The position numbers and the translations under genes are program-made. A stretch of 15,178 nt of DNA. Origin: an uncultured Eubacteriales bacterium. GTDB taxonomy: Bacteria > Bacillota > Clostridia > Oscillospirales > CAG-272. Shown here one piece after another: positions 1 through 7,094 of this stretch. The notes beneath the pieces are model-generated. The model ran no database searches. It saw only the letters and a list, made by a program, of their open reading frames with translations, and was not told where the DNA came from. Each line of letters starts with the position of its first letter. Within the stretch, counting starts at the first letter, position 1. The DNA lies in assembly GCA_900321265.1 (NCBI GenBank), contig ONVJ01000160.1:1-15178 (forward strand), read 5' to 3'.

Positions 1-495
1 ATCGGGTCGGAGAGCGTATGCGAGCTCGCCGATATTAAGATCGACCGGGACATGCCCTGCGCCGAGATCCTCGCAAGGCTCGGAAGAGCCACATCCGGCG
101 GACTGAGATTCACCCGGTGCTATCTTCCAGACAGGAAATTCGCGTCGATCGACGCCGCGAGGTGGGAGATCGCCGTCGACGCCGGTGAGGACGCCGCGGA
201 GAGCTTCGCGGCGGATGCGGCGGCGATCCTTGCGTCGTCGCCGCTGATAACGAAAAAACGCACGAAATCGGGCGAGAAGGAGATCGATCTTTCCGCACTG
301 ATCGGTCGTGTCTCGGTCAGGCGGGAGGGGGCGCGCGTCGTGATCAACGCCGATCTTGCCGCCGGAGAGGGAGGATCGGTCAACCCCGAAAACATACTGA
401 CGGTCCTGAGGGAAAGGACCGGGATACCCGGTCCTGAGACGCCTTATTCCTCAGTGAGGCTGGAGATGCTCTCGGGCGGGAAAAGATTTGACTGA
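1..495 (+). CDS. DUF2344 / TIGR03936-type radical-SAM-associated protein, 3' part
   Basis: The frame is open from base 1 to the TGA at 493-495, giving 164 residues, so the true start lies left of the window. The visible part matches the C-terminal half of the DUF2344 family. It has a basic stretch reading ITKKRTKSGEKEIDLSALI (about nt 247-303), where the family typically has a (K/R)xTKSGxKxxDI-type motif. It then has a short beta-rich segment and the ending RERTGIPGPETPYSSVRLEM. In Firmicutes this family usually follows a TIGR03960-type radical SAM protein and is sometimes fused to it, often close to ribonuclease G and ribosomal genes. Its biochemical role is not established, though RNA or tRNA modification is often suggested. 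The next gene, greA, starts 38 bp downstream. The assignment rests on motif resemblance to a short C-terminal piece, so the family call is fairly good and the function is unknown. Confidence 0.72.
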   Translation: MGSESVCELADIKIDRDMPCAEILARLGRATSGGLRFTRCYLPDRKFASIDAARWEIAVDAGEDAAESFAADAAAILASSPLITKKRTKSGEKEIDLSALIGRVSVRREGARVVINADLAAGEGGSVNPENILTVLRERTGIPGPETPYSSVRLEMLSGGKRFD

Positions 496-533
496 TCCCG
501 GATAAACCGTTTGACAGGAGATGAAGCAGAAAA

Positions 534-1034
534 ATGCACGACGAACTGACACAGGTGGATATTCAGCAGATGAAAAAGGAACTCGAGGAGAGGAAGGTCC
601 TTGCCTATACTCTCAGAGAGGAAGTCCAGCGCACGAGGGAATACGGCGATCTGTCAGAGAACGCAGAATACAAATGCGCGAAGCAGGAATTCAACAAGAA
701 CAGATCGAGGATAAGATATCTCGAGAGGATGATCGAGACCGCCGTCGTGATCGAGGTGAAATCCGAAGAGGGCAAGGTCTGCCTGTTTGATAAAGTGACG
801 GTGAGATATCCCGATGAGGACGAGACCGAGGTGGTCAGGATAGTGACCACGCTGCGCAACGACGTTTTTACCAACAACATCTCAAAGGAGTCTCCTTTCG
901 GAAAGGCGCTGCTCGGAAAAGCAGTCGGTGACAAAGTCACGGTGACCGGAGGGAACGGAAGCTCATATATCGTTGAAATACTCGCGATAGAGAAGGGCGA
1001 GGACGATCCCGGCCTTCCCATATCCGAATACTGA
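534..1034 (+). CDS. greA: Transcription elongation factor GreA
   Basis: This gene encodes a transcript-cleavage factor that enters the RNA polymerase secondary channel and stimulates cleavage of backtracked RNA. The 166-residue product is close to the usual 158. Residues 1-75 form the antiparallel coiled-coil finger. Its tip carries YGDLSENAEY at 37-46, including the acidic pair D39 and E42 that positions the catalytic Mg2+ in GreA. Residues about 80-160 form the FKBP-like globular domain, with the family signature ISKESPFGKALLGKAVGDKV. The motif at the tip separates GreA from GreB-like or Rnk proteins. An AGGAG lies 13 nt before the ATG at 534, a slightly long spacing. Another ATG at 521 is in a different frame and does not lead to a GreA sequence. 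The gene probably shares a transcript with the upstream DUF2344 gene and with namZ, which begins 16 bp after its stop. Confidence 0.97.
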   Translation: MHDELTQVDIQQMKKELEERKVLAYTLREEVQRTREYGDLSENAEYKCAKQEFNKNRSRIRYLERMIETAVVIEVKSEEGKVCLFDKVTVRYPDEDETEVVRIVTTLRNDVFTNNISKESPFGKALLGKAVGDKVTVTGGNGSSYIVEILAIEKGEDDPGLPISEY

Positions 1035-1050
1035 CAGCGGAGGAAAAAGC

Positions 1051-2244
1051 GTGAGCGCGAAGGTGAAGCTGGGCATCGACCGGATCGGCGAGCCCGAAGT
1101 GAGAAAACTGCTTGAGGGGAAAAGGCTCGGAGTGCTTTCGGCCGCTTCGGGACTGGCGTCTGATTACCGGTTCCCCATAGATATACTGAACGAAAAATTC
1201 AATGTCGCGGGGATATTCGCCCCCGAGCACGGTCCCAGAGGCGTTCTGGGGCCCGGAGAGAAGGTCAGAGGCGGCAGGGACAGAATTACCGGCCTGCCCG
1301 TCTGGAGCCTCTACGAGGACGTCATAGCCCGCAGAGAGGCCACCGAAAACAGCAGGTATATGCCGGCTGACGACTCGCTCTCGGCCGTAGACTGTGTCGT
1401 CTACGATATGCAGGACGTCGGCTCGCGTTATTTCACATATGTGTCGTCGCTCTTCTATCTCATGAAGGTCTGCGGCGCTAGAGGGATCCCCGTCGTCGTC
1501 CTCGACCGTCCTAATCCGCTCGGCAGCCGCGTCGAGGGGAATGTCCTCGATCCCGACTACTCCTCCTTCATCGGACTGACAGAGGTCCCGATCAGGCACG
1601 GCATGACGGTCGGTGAGCTGGCGAGGTTCTACAACGGCGATTACGGGCTCGGCTGCGATCTGACGGTCGTCGAGATGACCGGCTGGGACGGATCGATGTA
1701 CTGGGACGACACCGACCTGCCCTTCGTCAGACCCTCACCGAATCTGCCGACGCTCGAATCGATCTGGGTCTACAACGGGATCTGCCTTTTCGAGGGGACG
1801 AACGTCTCGCTGGGGAGGGGGACCGCGGTACCGTTTACGGTCGTCGGGGCTGAATATATCAATCCTGTCGAATACGCCGCGGTACTGAACGCCGATGAAA
1901 GCATGAAAGGCGTCAGATTCAGCCCCGCTTTCTTCGAGGCCTACTATTCAAAACTGACCGGCGTCGCGCTCTACGGGGTAACGGTGCACGTTACCGACAA
2001 ACGTGAGCTCGAACCGGTCAGGCTCGGCGTGACTATGTTAAGGACTCTTGAGGCGATGTACCCGGACGATTTCGAGTATTCCGCGCCGAAGAATCCCGCG
2101 AACCGCTGGCATATCGACCTTGCAGCCGGAGGGACCGAACTGCGGCTTTCAGGTCTTCCGGCAGAAGAACTCTGCAGCAAATGGCAGGCCGAGGCCGACC
2201 GGTTCGCGGCAGAGAAGGCAAAATATTATCTGTACCGCCACTGA
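1051..2244 (+). CDS. namZ: NamZ-like exo-beta-N-acetylmuramidase (DUF1343, GH171 type)
   Basis: The family (B. subtilis NamZ, formerly YbbC) removes MurNAc from the non-reducing end of peptidoglycan fragments. The 397-residue product shows the full DUF1343 motif series: FAPEHG at 56-61, YDMQDVGSRYFTY at 118-130, LDRPNP at 151-156 followed by EG, HGMT at 183-186, PSPNLPT at 228-234, and FEGTNVSLGRGT at 247-258. The start is a GTG preceded by GGAGG at a 7-nt spacing, 16 bp after the greA stop. From this start there is no signal peptide or hydrophobic N-terminus, whereas B. subtilis NamZ is exported. The protein therefore looks cytoplasmic and may act on imported muropeptides, although non-classical release cannot be excluded. 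Its 3' end overlaps the opposite-strand GDPD gene by 19 bp. The family call is firm; the substrate is inferred from the family. Confidence 0.9.
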   Translation: MSAKVKLGIDRIGEPEVRKLLEGKRLGVLSAASGLASDYRFPIDILNEKFNVAGIFAPEHGPRGVLGPGEKVRGGRDRITGLPVWSLYEDVIARREATENSRYMPADDSLSAVDCVVYDMQDVGSRYFTYVSSLFYLMKVCGARGIPVVVLDRPNPLGSRVEGNVLDPDYSSFIGLTEVPIRHGMTVGELARFYNGDYGLGCDLTVVEMTGWDGSMYWDDTDLPFVRPSPNLPTLESIWVYNGICLFEGTNVSLGRGTAVPFTVVGAEYINPVEYAAVLNADESMKGVRFSPAFFEAYYSKLTGVALYGVTVHVTDKRELEPVRLGVTMLRTLEAMYPDDFEYSAPKNPANRWHIDLAAGGTELRLSGLPAEELCSKWQAEADRFAAEKAKYYLYRH

Positions 2245-3029
2245 TCCGACAGTGCGTCGGGTTTGAGCGTTCCGTTCGTCTCGATAATGTCGGCCCCGAA
2301 TTCTTCGACCGAGATCCTGAGCTCTTCGGGTTCGGCCAGAAGCCAGAGGCCGACTTTTCCGAAGCTGTGAAGCTCGCGGCAGAATTCGCGGTCCGCCTTG
2401 CGCTCGCGGCACCAGGAGGTCGCTTTGTTGTCGAAGGGGATCCAGATGGTGGCCCTGTCTTTGATGTTGTCCCCGATCCATTTCAGGACGTCGGGGGTCA
2501 GGCTGCCGTCATAGTGCATCTCCGCCTCGGGGAAGGCTTCCGAGAGCATGAGGAGGTAGGGGAAGGTCTTGCAGGTAAGTCCCGCTCTTTTTCCGAGCCG
2601 GGATTCCCTGACGACCCGGCAGAATTCCTCGAACCTTGTCTGATTGAAGCTCTGGAAGACGTTGTCGAACTTAACCGCGAGATCACTGCCTCTTTTTATG
2701 AAATCAAGGGCCTCCTCGAGTGTGGGTATCCTCGTGCCTCTGAACTGTTCACCCTTGAACAGCCCGGCGTCGAGCTTTTTCACCTCTTCGAGAGTGAGAG
2801 CGTCGGCGGGAGTCTTGTCAGCCAGCGGCGTTCCGTCGTCGTACCGGCAGGTGCGGTTGTATGTGCCGTCATGCAGACAGATGCAGACGTTGTCCGACGT
2901 GAATTTGTTGTCGAGCTCGATAACGTCGTAGCCCTCCTCGATCGCCGCGTTGTAGGATACGAGGGTGTTTTCGGGATAGAAGGCGCTGTCGCCTCTGTGA
3001 GCCTGGAATCTGAAACCTTCTCTGTTCAT
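2226..3029 (-). CDS. Glycerophosphodiester phosphodiesterase family protein with altered active site
   Basis: GDPD enzymes hydrolyse glycerophosphodiesters to glycerol-3-phosphate and an alcohol. This 267-residue protein has the TIM-barrel signature: AHRG at 10-13, PENT at 19-22, IELD at 37-40 (metal ligands E38 and D40) and LHDGTYNRT at 52-60 with H53. IPTLEEAL at 101-108 and GADIIETN near the C-terminus also fit. At the strand where typical members have NIEIK or NIELK, this protein reads LAVKFDN (117-123). A Lys therefore sits where the third metal-binding Glu is expected, and an Asp where the Lys is expected. No signal peptide is visible, so it is probably cytoplasmic. AAGGAG lies about 6 nt before the ATG. 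Its own promoter (3074-3102) is divergent from that of murD, and its end overlaps namZ. The fold is clear. Catalytic activity and substrate are uncertain because of the substitution. Confidence 0.85.
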   Translation of the reverse strand: MNREGFRFQAHRGDSAFYPENTLVSYNAAIEEGYDVIELDNKFTSDNVCICLHDGTYNRTCRYDDGTPLADKTPADALTLEEVKKLDAGLFKGEQFRGTRIPTLEEALDFIKRGSDLAVKFDNVFQSFNQTRFEEFCRVVRESRLGKRAGLTCKTFPYLLMLSEAFPEAEMHYDGSLTPDVLKWIGDNIKDRATIWIPFDNKATSWCRERKADREFCRELHSFGKVGLWLLAEPEELRISVEEFGADIIETNGTLKPDALSDQWRYR

Positions 3030-3073
3030 TTGCTTCTCCTTGTTTCGCCGGCAAGCGGCTTTCAGTTGCTATT

Positions 3074-3102
3074 ATTTTATCCGAATCCGGCCGCAAAGTC
3101 AA
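3074..3102 (-). promoter_or_regulatory. Sigma-A promoter of the GDPD-like gene
   Basis: Read on the - strand, TTGACT (3102-3097) is followed by exactly 17 nt and then TAAAAT (3079-3074). Transcription would start near 3067, giving a leader of about 38 nt that ends in AAGGAG before the ATG at 3029. It lies back to back with the murD promoter, and their -35 boxes are 8 bp apart. Confidence 0.8.
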
Positions 3103-3110
3103 GAAAAAGG

Positions 3111-3139
3111 TTGAACGCGGGGAAAAAATAAAGTATAAT
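3111..3139 (+). promoter_or_regulatory. Sigma-A promoter of the murD-murI run
   Basis: TTGAAC (3111-3116) and a perfect TATAAT (3134-3139) are separated by exactly 17 nt of A-rich sequence. The predicted start near 3146 leaves an unusually long leader of about 130 nt before the murD start codon. The promoter is divergent from the GDPD promoter and very close to it, so regulation through the shared region is possible. Confidence 0.85.
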
Positions 3140-3145
3140 ATTTCA

Positions 3146-3275
3146 TTATATATTTCACTATATCCGAAGGATACCCGACGCGGTATCTGCGCGGGAGAGA
3201 GTCTGCGCCATCCGGTGCTTTATCCCGCTCGGCCTGCTTATTTTGCTGACCGGATGATAACGAAAAGGACTAAAA
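3146..3275 (+). promoter_or_regulatory. Structured 5' leader of murD, unidentified
   Basis: This is the untranslated region between the murD promoter and its ATG. It contains a short hairpin TATCC-GAA-GGATA (3161-3173) that overlaps, and so competes with, a second one, GATACC-N6-GGTATC (3170-3187). A third, long-range perfect 8-bp helix pairs CATCCGGT (3209-3216) with ACCGGATG (3249-3256), closing a 32-nt loop. Its 3' arm ends about 7 nt before the Shine-Dalgarno AAAAGGA (3263-3269). I do not recognise a known riboswitch class. No U-tract that would make a terminator is visible, so any control would more likely act on translation initiation. Confidence 0.4.
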
Positions 3276-4784
3276 ATGACAAACTGCTCAAAGCTCATAA
3301 AAGAACGTCTGTCCCGCCCCGACGGCAGGGCGATAGTACTCGGGCTCGGCGTTTCGAACATCCCGCTCGCCGGGATACTTCGCGGCATGCTGCCTCCCGG
3401 AAGGCTTGAGATACGCGACGCAAAGACCTGCGAAGCTCTCGCTCCCTCTCTCGCAAAGCTCTTCGGCGTTTCCGCGGACTCTGTCCCGGCCGGAGACGGC
3501 GAATACAGCGGGGTTCGTATAAGGACAGGGGCAGAGCCGGCATACTTTACCGACGAAGAGCTCGCCGCGGTCACTCCCGGCACAGTTCTTTTCCGCTCGC
3601 CCGGGATCAGGCCGGATGCCGGAAGACTGACCGAGGCGGTCGCTGCCGGGGCTCTGCTCACCTCAGAGATGGAGTGGTTCTGCTCCGGGACGCCCGCCGA
3701 CATCTTCGCGATCACCGGAAGCGACGGAAAGACGACGACGACCACGGTCACGTCGCTGCTGCTCTCGGGGTCGGGAAGGAAGACATTCCTAGGCGGAAAC
3801 ATCGGCACGCCGCTCCTCGACAGGCTCGGCGAGATGCGGGAGGGCGACGCAGCGGTGCTTGAGCTGTCGTCATTCCAGCTTCAGACGATGGACGGACCGG
3901 CAAAGCGCGCCGCGATAACGAACATCACTCCGAATCACCTCAACTGGCATACCTCGATGGAGGAGTATACCGGGGCAAAATACAATATTTTCGGTGACGG
4001 GACCGAGCTTCTCGTCCTCAACGCGAAAAATCCCCTTTCAAGGGCCGCGGCGGAGAGATACAACGGCCACGTGACCTTTTTCACGGCTCACAGCGCGCCG
4101 GGCGAGGGATTCGCGGAGATAACGAAAGGCAGACCGGATTCGACCGCGGTCTGGCTGAAGGAGGGCTTTGCCGTCATGTCGGACGGAAGTAGCGAGAAGA
4201 AGCTTTTCGCGGTGTCTGACGTCAAGCTCCCCGGTATCCACAACATCGAAAACTATATGACCGCCGCGGCGCTGACCGACGGATATGCCGACCCCGAAGT
4301 GCTGGTGAAGACTGCCCGCGAATTCGGAGGAGTCGAGCACCGCTTCGAGCTCGTCAGGACGCTTGGCGGAGTAAGATTCTACAACAGCTCGATCGATTCC
4401 AGCCCGACGAGGACGGTCGCCGCCCTCTCGAACCTCAGCTGCCGTCAGATCGTCATCTGCGGAGGTCGCGACAAGCACGTACCCTTCGATCCGCTCGCCG
4501 AAGCCCTCTTTGAGAAGGCGTCGGCCGTCGTCCTGACCGGCGAGGCAGCGGGGCAGATAAAGGACGCGATCGGCAGGGCGGCCGCCTCAAGACCCGACGG
4601 AGGTGCCTCCCTGACAGTTATTGAGGAGTCCGACTTTGATGAGGCGGTAAGGACCGCCGCCGGGCTCGCGACACCGGGCAGCGCCGTGCTGCTCTCGCCC
4701 GCCTGCACGAGTTTTGACAGGTTCGCGAATTTCGCCGAACGCGGAGACCGCTTCAAAGAGATCGTAAACTCGCTCACAAAGTGA
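3276..4784 (+). CDS. murD: UDP-N-acetylmuramoyl-L-alanine--D-glutamate ligase MurD
   Basis: MurD is the cytoplasmic ATP-dependent ligase that adds D-glutamate to UDP-MurNAc-L-Ala. The three-domain layout is visible. An N-terminal Rossmann-like domain holds GLGVSN (23-28). The central ATPase domain carries the P-loop ITGSDGKTTT (146-155), LELSSFQL (195-202), NITPNHLNWH (216-225), K235 as the likely carbamylated lysine, and LPGIHNIEN (318-326). The C-terminal domain has EHRFE (354-358), YNSSIDSSPTRT (369-380) and SPACTSFDRFANFAERGD (474-491). The last motif is specific for MurD among the Mur ligases. At 502 residues it is longer than the usual 450 or so. Several classical residues differ: GTNGKTT is GSDGKTT, and the NDSKATN segment is NSSIDSS; a related segment occurs in other clostridial MurD as I recall. 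AAAAGGA sits 6 nt before the ATG. murI follows after 18 bp, a direct pathway partner. Confidence 0.95.
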   Translation: MTNCSKLIKERLSRPDGRAIVLGLGVSNIPLAGILRGMLPPGRLEIRDAKTCEALAPSLAKLFGVSADSVPAGDGEYSGVRIRTGAEPAYFTDEELAAVTPGTVLFRSPGIRPDAGRLTEAVAAGALLTSEMEWFCSGTPADIFAITGSDGKTTTTTVTSLLLSGSGRKTFLGGNIGTPLLDRLGEMREGDAAVLELSSFQLQTMDGPAKRAAITNITPNHLNWHTSMEEYTGAKYNIFGDGTELLVLNAKNPLSRAAAERYNGHVTFFTAHSAPGEGFAEITKGRPDSTAVWLKEGFAVMSDGSSEKKLFAVSDVKLPGIHNIENYMTAAALTDGYADPEVLVKTAREFGGVEHRFELVRTLGGVRFYNSSIDSSPTRTVAALSNLSCRQIVICGGRDKHVPFDPLAEALFEKASAVVLTGEAAGQIKDAIGRAAASRPDGGASLTVIEESDFDEAVRTAAGLATPGSAVLLSPACTSFDRFANFAERGDRFKEIVNSLTK

Positions 4785-4802
4785 TCCCGTGCAGAACTGA
4801 AG

Positions 4803-5597
4803 ATGGATAATCAAAGAGATATACAGGAGCGGAGAGCGGCGCTCTCCCCGGAGTCTCCGATAGCGTTTTTCGATTCGGGCGCGGGAGGTCTGTCGGTCCT
4901 GAGAGCCGTAAGGCGTCTTCTGCCGGGCGAAAACTGCGTTTATTTCGGCGACAGACTGCATGCACCCTACGGATCGAAGTCACACGCCGAGATCAGATCG
5001 ATTGCCGCCGGCAACGCAAGGATGCTTTTCGGCCTCGGCGCGAAGGCTCTTGTCGTCGCATGCAACACCGCGACCGCGGCCGCGGTCGATCATATAAGAG
5101 AGATCTTTCCCGACCGGATCGTCATCGGGATCGAGCCGGCTGTCAAGCCCGCGTTCGAGGCGGGATGCAGGCGGGTCGCCGTCCTTGCCACACCGGCTAC
5201 CGTCGCCGAAGAGAGATTTGGAAAACTGCTTGGCGAGTGCAGCGCCGCCTTCGGCGGGGAGGCGGTCGGAGTTGGCTGTCCGGGACTGTCTACGATGATA
5301 GAGGAAGGGAAGGTGACGGAGGATTATTTCCGTCCGCTGCTCGCCGGGGCTTTCCCCGGGAGCTGCCCCGACGGAATAGTTCTCGGCTGCACTCATTACC
5401 CCTTTGCCGCCTGTGAGATCAGGTCCGCGTCAGGCGGGCTGCCCGTCTTTGACGGAGCCGAAGGAACGGCGAGACAGACGAAGCGCCGGCTTGAGGCGGA
5501 GGGATTGCTCAATCCCGCGAAGGAAGCGGGCAGACTCGATATCATCGGGGACGACGGCGGCTTTATCCGGGACTTCTGGCGGGTCCACTGCGGCTGA
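4803..5597 (+). CDS. murI: Glutamate racemase
   Basis: MurI interconverts L- and D-glutamate with two cysteines and supplies the D-glutamate that MurD uses. The 264-residue product has the N-terminal FDSGAGGLSVLR (23-34) with the D24-S25 pair, YFGDRLHAPYG (47-57), VACNTATA (85-92) with the first catalytic C87, and LGCTHYP (194-200) with the second catalytic C196. All expected catalytic residues are present and the length is typical. About 20 extra residues precede the usual start of the fold. The ATG at 4803 has only a weak ribosome binding site, so coupling to murD, which ends 18 bp upstream, is plausible. Close linkage of murD and murI fits the D-glutamate branch of wall synthesis. The assignment is secure. 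Confidence 0.96.
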   Translation: MDNQRDIQERRAALSPESPIAFFDSGAGGLSVLRAVRRLLPGENCVYFGDRLHAPYGSKSHAEIRSIAAGNARMLFGLGAKALVVACNTATAAAVDHIREIFPDRIVIGIEPAVKPAFEAGCRRVAVLATPATVAEERFGKLLGECSAAFGGEAVGVGCPGLSTMIEEGKVTEDYFRPLLAGAFPGSCPDGIVLGCTHYPFAACEIRSASGGLPVFDGAEGTARQTKRRLEAEGLLNPAKEAGRLDIIGDDGGFIRDFWRVHCG

Positions 5598-5630
5598 CCG
5601 CGATCCCCGGCGCGAAAGAAAGGCTTTTTT

Positions 5631-6950
5631 ATGACGAATGAAACACGACTGACTCCCGCGGAGCTTGAAGAGATCTCCGGGAGAGCGGAACGAGACCTCA
5701 CGGAGCTCTTCCGCGATATAGACAGGATCGCCCTGCGCAACACCGCGAGGATACTTGACGCCTTCAGAGAGGAAAAGGTCAGCGACAGCTGCTTTGCCGG
5801 GACCACCGGATACGGATACGACGACAGGGGCAGAGAGATCCTCGACGCCGTCTGGAGCCGGGTGTTCGGGACCTCTCTATCTCTTGTCAGACATAATTTC
5901 GTCAACGGGACACACGCGCTCTCGACGGCTCTCTTCGGGCTGCTGAGGCCGGGTGATACGCTTCTGTCGGTCACCGGCAAGCCCTACGACACCCTCGATC
6001 AGGTGATCGGCATAGGCGGTGCGAAGGGCGACGGCAGCCTTGCCGATTTCGGCGTGAAATATTCACAGATCGAAATGACGGGAGGGATCGCCGGCGGAAG
6101 GATCGATATTCCGGCCGTCCTTGAGAAGCTGGAGGCAGACCATTCGGTAAAGGTCGTCTTCGTCCAGCGATCGAAGGGATATATGAACCGCAGGACTCTG
6201 ACTCCAGGAGAGATAACCGGACTGACGAGGGCGGTCAGAGAGCGGAGGCGGGACGTTTACGTCGTCGTCGACAACTGCTACGGCGAATTCACCTGCGACA
6301 CCGAACCCGAAGCCGACCTGATCGTCGGATCGCTGATCAAAAATCCCGGCGGAGGAATGGCTCTCACCGGAGGTTATATAACCGGGACCCCGAGGGCAGT
6401 CGAGCTCGCCTCCTACAGGCTGACGACGGTCGGGACCGGCAGGGAGGTCGGAGCCACCCTCGGACAGAACAGGAACATGTTCATGGGGCTCTTTTACGCG
6501 CCTCACACCACCGCACAGGCGCTGAAGACGGCGCACTTCGCGGCTTACGTGTTTGACAGGCTCGGATACGAGACATTCCCGTCGTGGGATCAGCCCAGAG
6601 CCGATATCATACAGACGGTCGTTACGCACAGCCGCGAAAAGCTCTGCGCGCTCTGCGGCGGGATCCAGTCGGGCTCGCCCGTCGATTCATACGTCGAGCC
6701 CACGCCCTGGGGCATGCCGGGATATTCCGACGAGGTCATCATGGCGGCCGGCTGCTTCGTTCAGGGCGCGTCGGTCGAGCTGTCGGCCGACGGACCGCTC
6801 AGAGAGCCATACACCGCATTTATGCAGGGCGGTCTGACCTTCGAGTCGGGCAGATACGGAGTCCTGGCCGCCGCCGCCCGCGTCGGCAGAGCGGGTATCG
6901 GGGATGCCGCTGCCGAAGCTGCCCGTACACCCGCAGGCGGTAATAACTGA
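5631..6950 (+). CDS. ynbB: YnbB-type PLP-dependent protein (methionine gamma-lyase family, 'aluminum resistance')
   Basis: This 439-residue protein belongs to the PF06838 group, annotated as methionine gamma-lyase family or aluminum resistance protein (YnbB in B. subtilis). It has a fold-type I PLP layout. GTTGYGYDDRGRE (58-69) and HNFVNGTHALSTALFGLLRPGD (88-109) are characteristic N-terminal motifs. VDNCYGEF (213-220) contains the Asp expected to contact the PLP ring. GSLIKNPGGG (233-242) carries K237 as the likely Schiff-base lysine. The physiological substrate of the family is not settled; a carbon-sulfur lyase role is predicted from relatives. An AAAGG lies 7 nt before the ATG, 33 bp after murI. 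In Bacillus this family is linked to glnR-glnA; here it follows wall genes and precedes, at some distance, a cysteine desulfurase. The family is certain; the reaction is uncertain. Confidence 0.9.
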   Translation: MTNETRLTPAELEEISGRAERDLTELFRDIDRIALRNTARILDAFREEKVSDSCFAGTTGYGYDDRGREILDAVWSRVFGTSLSLVRHNFVNGTHALSTALFGLLRPGDTLLSVTGKPYDTLDQVIGIGGAKGDGSLADFGVKYSQIEMTGGIAGGRIDIPAVLEKLEADHSVKVVFVQRSKGYMNRRTLTPGEITGLTRAVRERRRDVYVVVDNCYGEFTCDTEPEADLIVGSLIKNPGGGMALTGGYITGTPRAVELASYRLTTVGTGREVGATLGQNRNMFMGLFYAPHTTAQALKTAHFAAYVFDRLGYETFPSWDQPRADIIQTVVTHSREKLCALCGGIQSGSPVDSYVEPTPWGMPGYSDEVIMAAGCFVQGASVELSADGPLREPYTAFMQGGLTFESGRYGVLAAAARVGRAGIGDAAAEAARTPAGGNN

Positions 6951-7094
6951 GACCGGGGAGGAAGCTGCCTTCGATCTTCCAAAGAAAGGCAGTCTGCCTT
7001 CCGGGATCTTACTGAAAAAGCGGTTCGTCATCCGGAAAAATCGCCCAAAGCATTTCAATTATCAGACAAATCACAGAACGCAAAGAAGGATATT
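6951..7094 (+). other. Intergenic region with mutually exclusive hairpin arms
   Basis: No gene is seen in these 144 bp. The heptamer CTGCCTT occurs twice (6965-6971 and 6994-7000) on either side of its complement AAGGCAG (6986-6992), so the middle arm can pair with either neighbour but not both. The two outer copies are also imperfect direct repeats, each running on to GATCTT. A further arm, TTCCGG (6999-7004), can pair with CCGGAA (7032-7037). There is no poly-T run after any of these, so a classical terminator is not supported. No clear sigma-A promoter is visible before the lipoprotein gene. Confidence 0.35.

Noticed and set aside
2181..3131. Long + strand open frame of 316 codons opposite the GDPD-like gene
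   Set aside because: It is a shadow of a clearly recognisable protein on the other strand, with no family motifs of its own, a result of GC-rich codon use.
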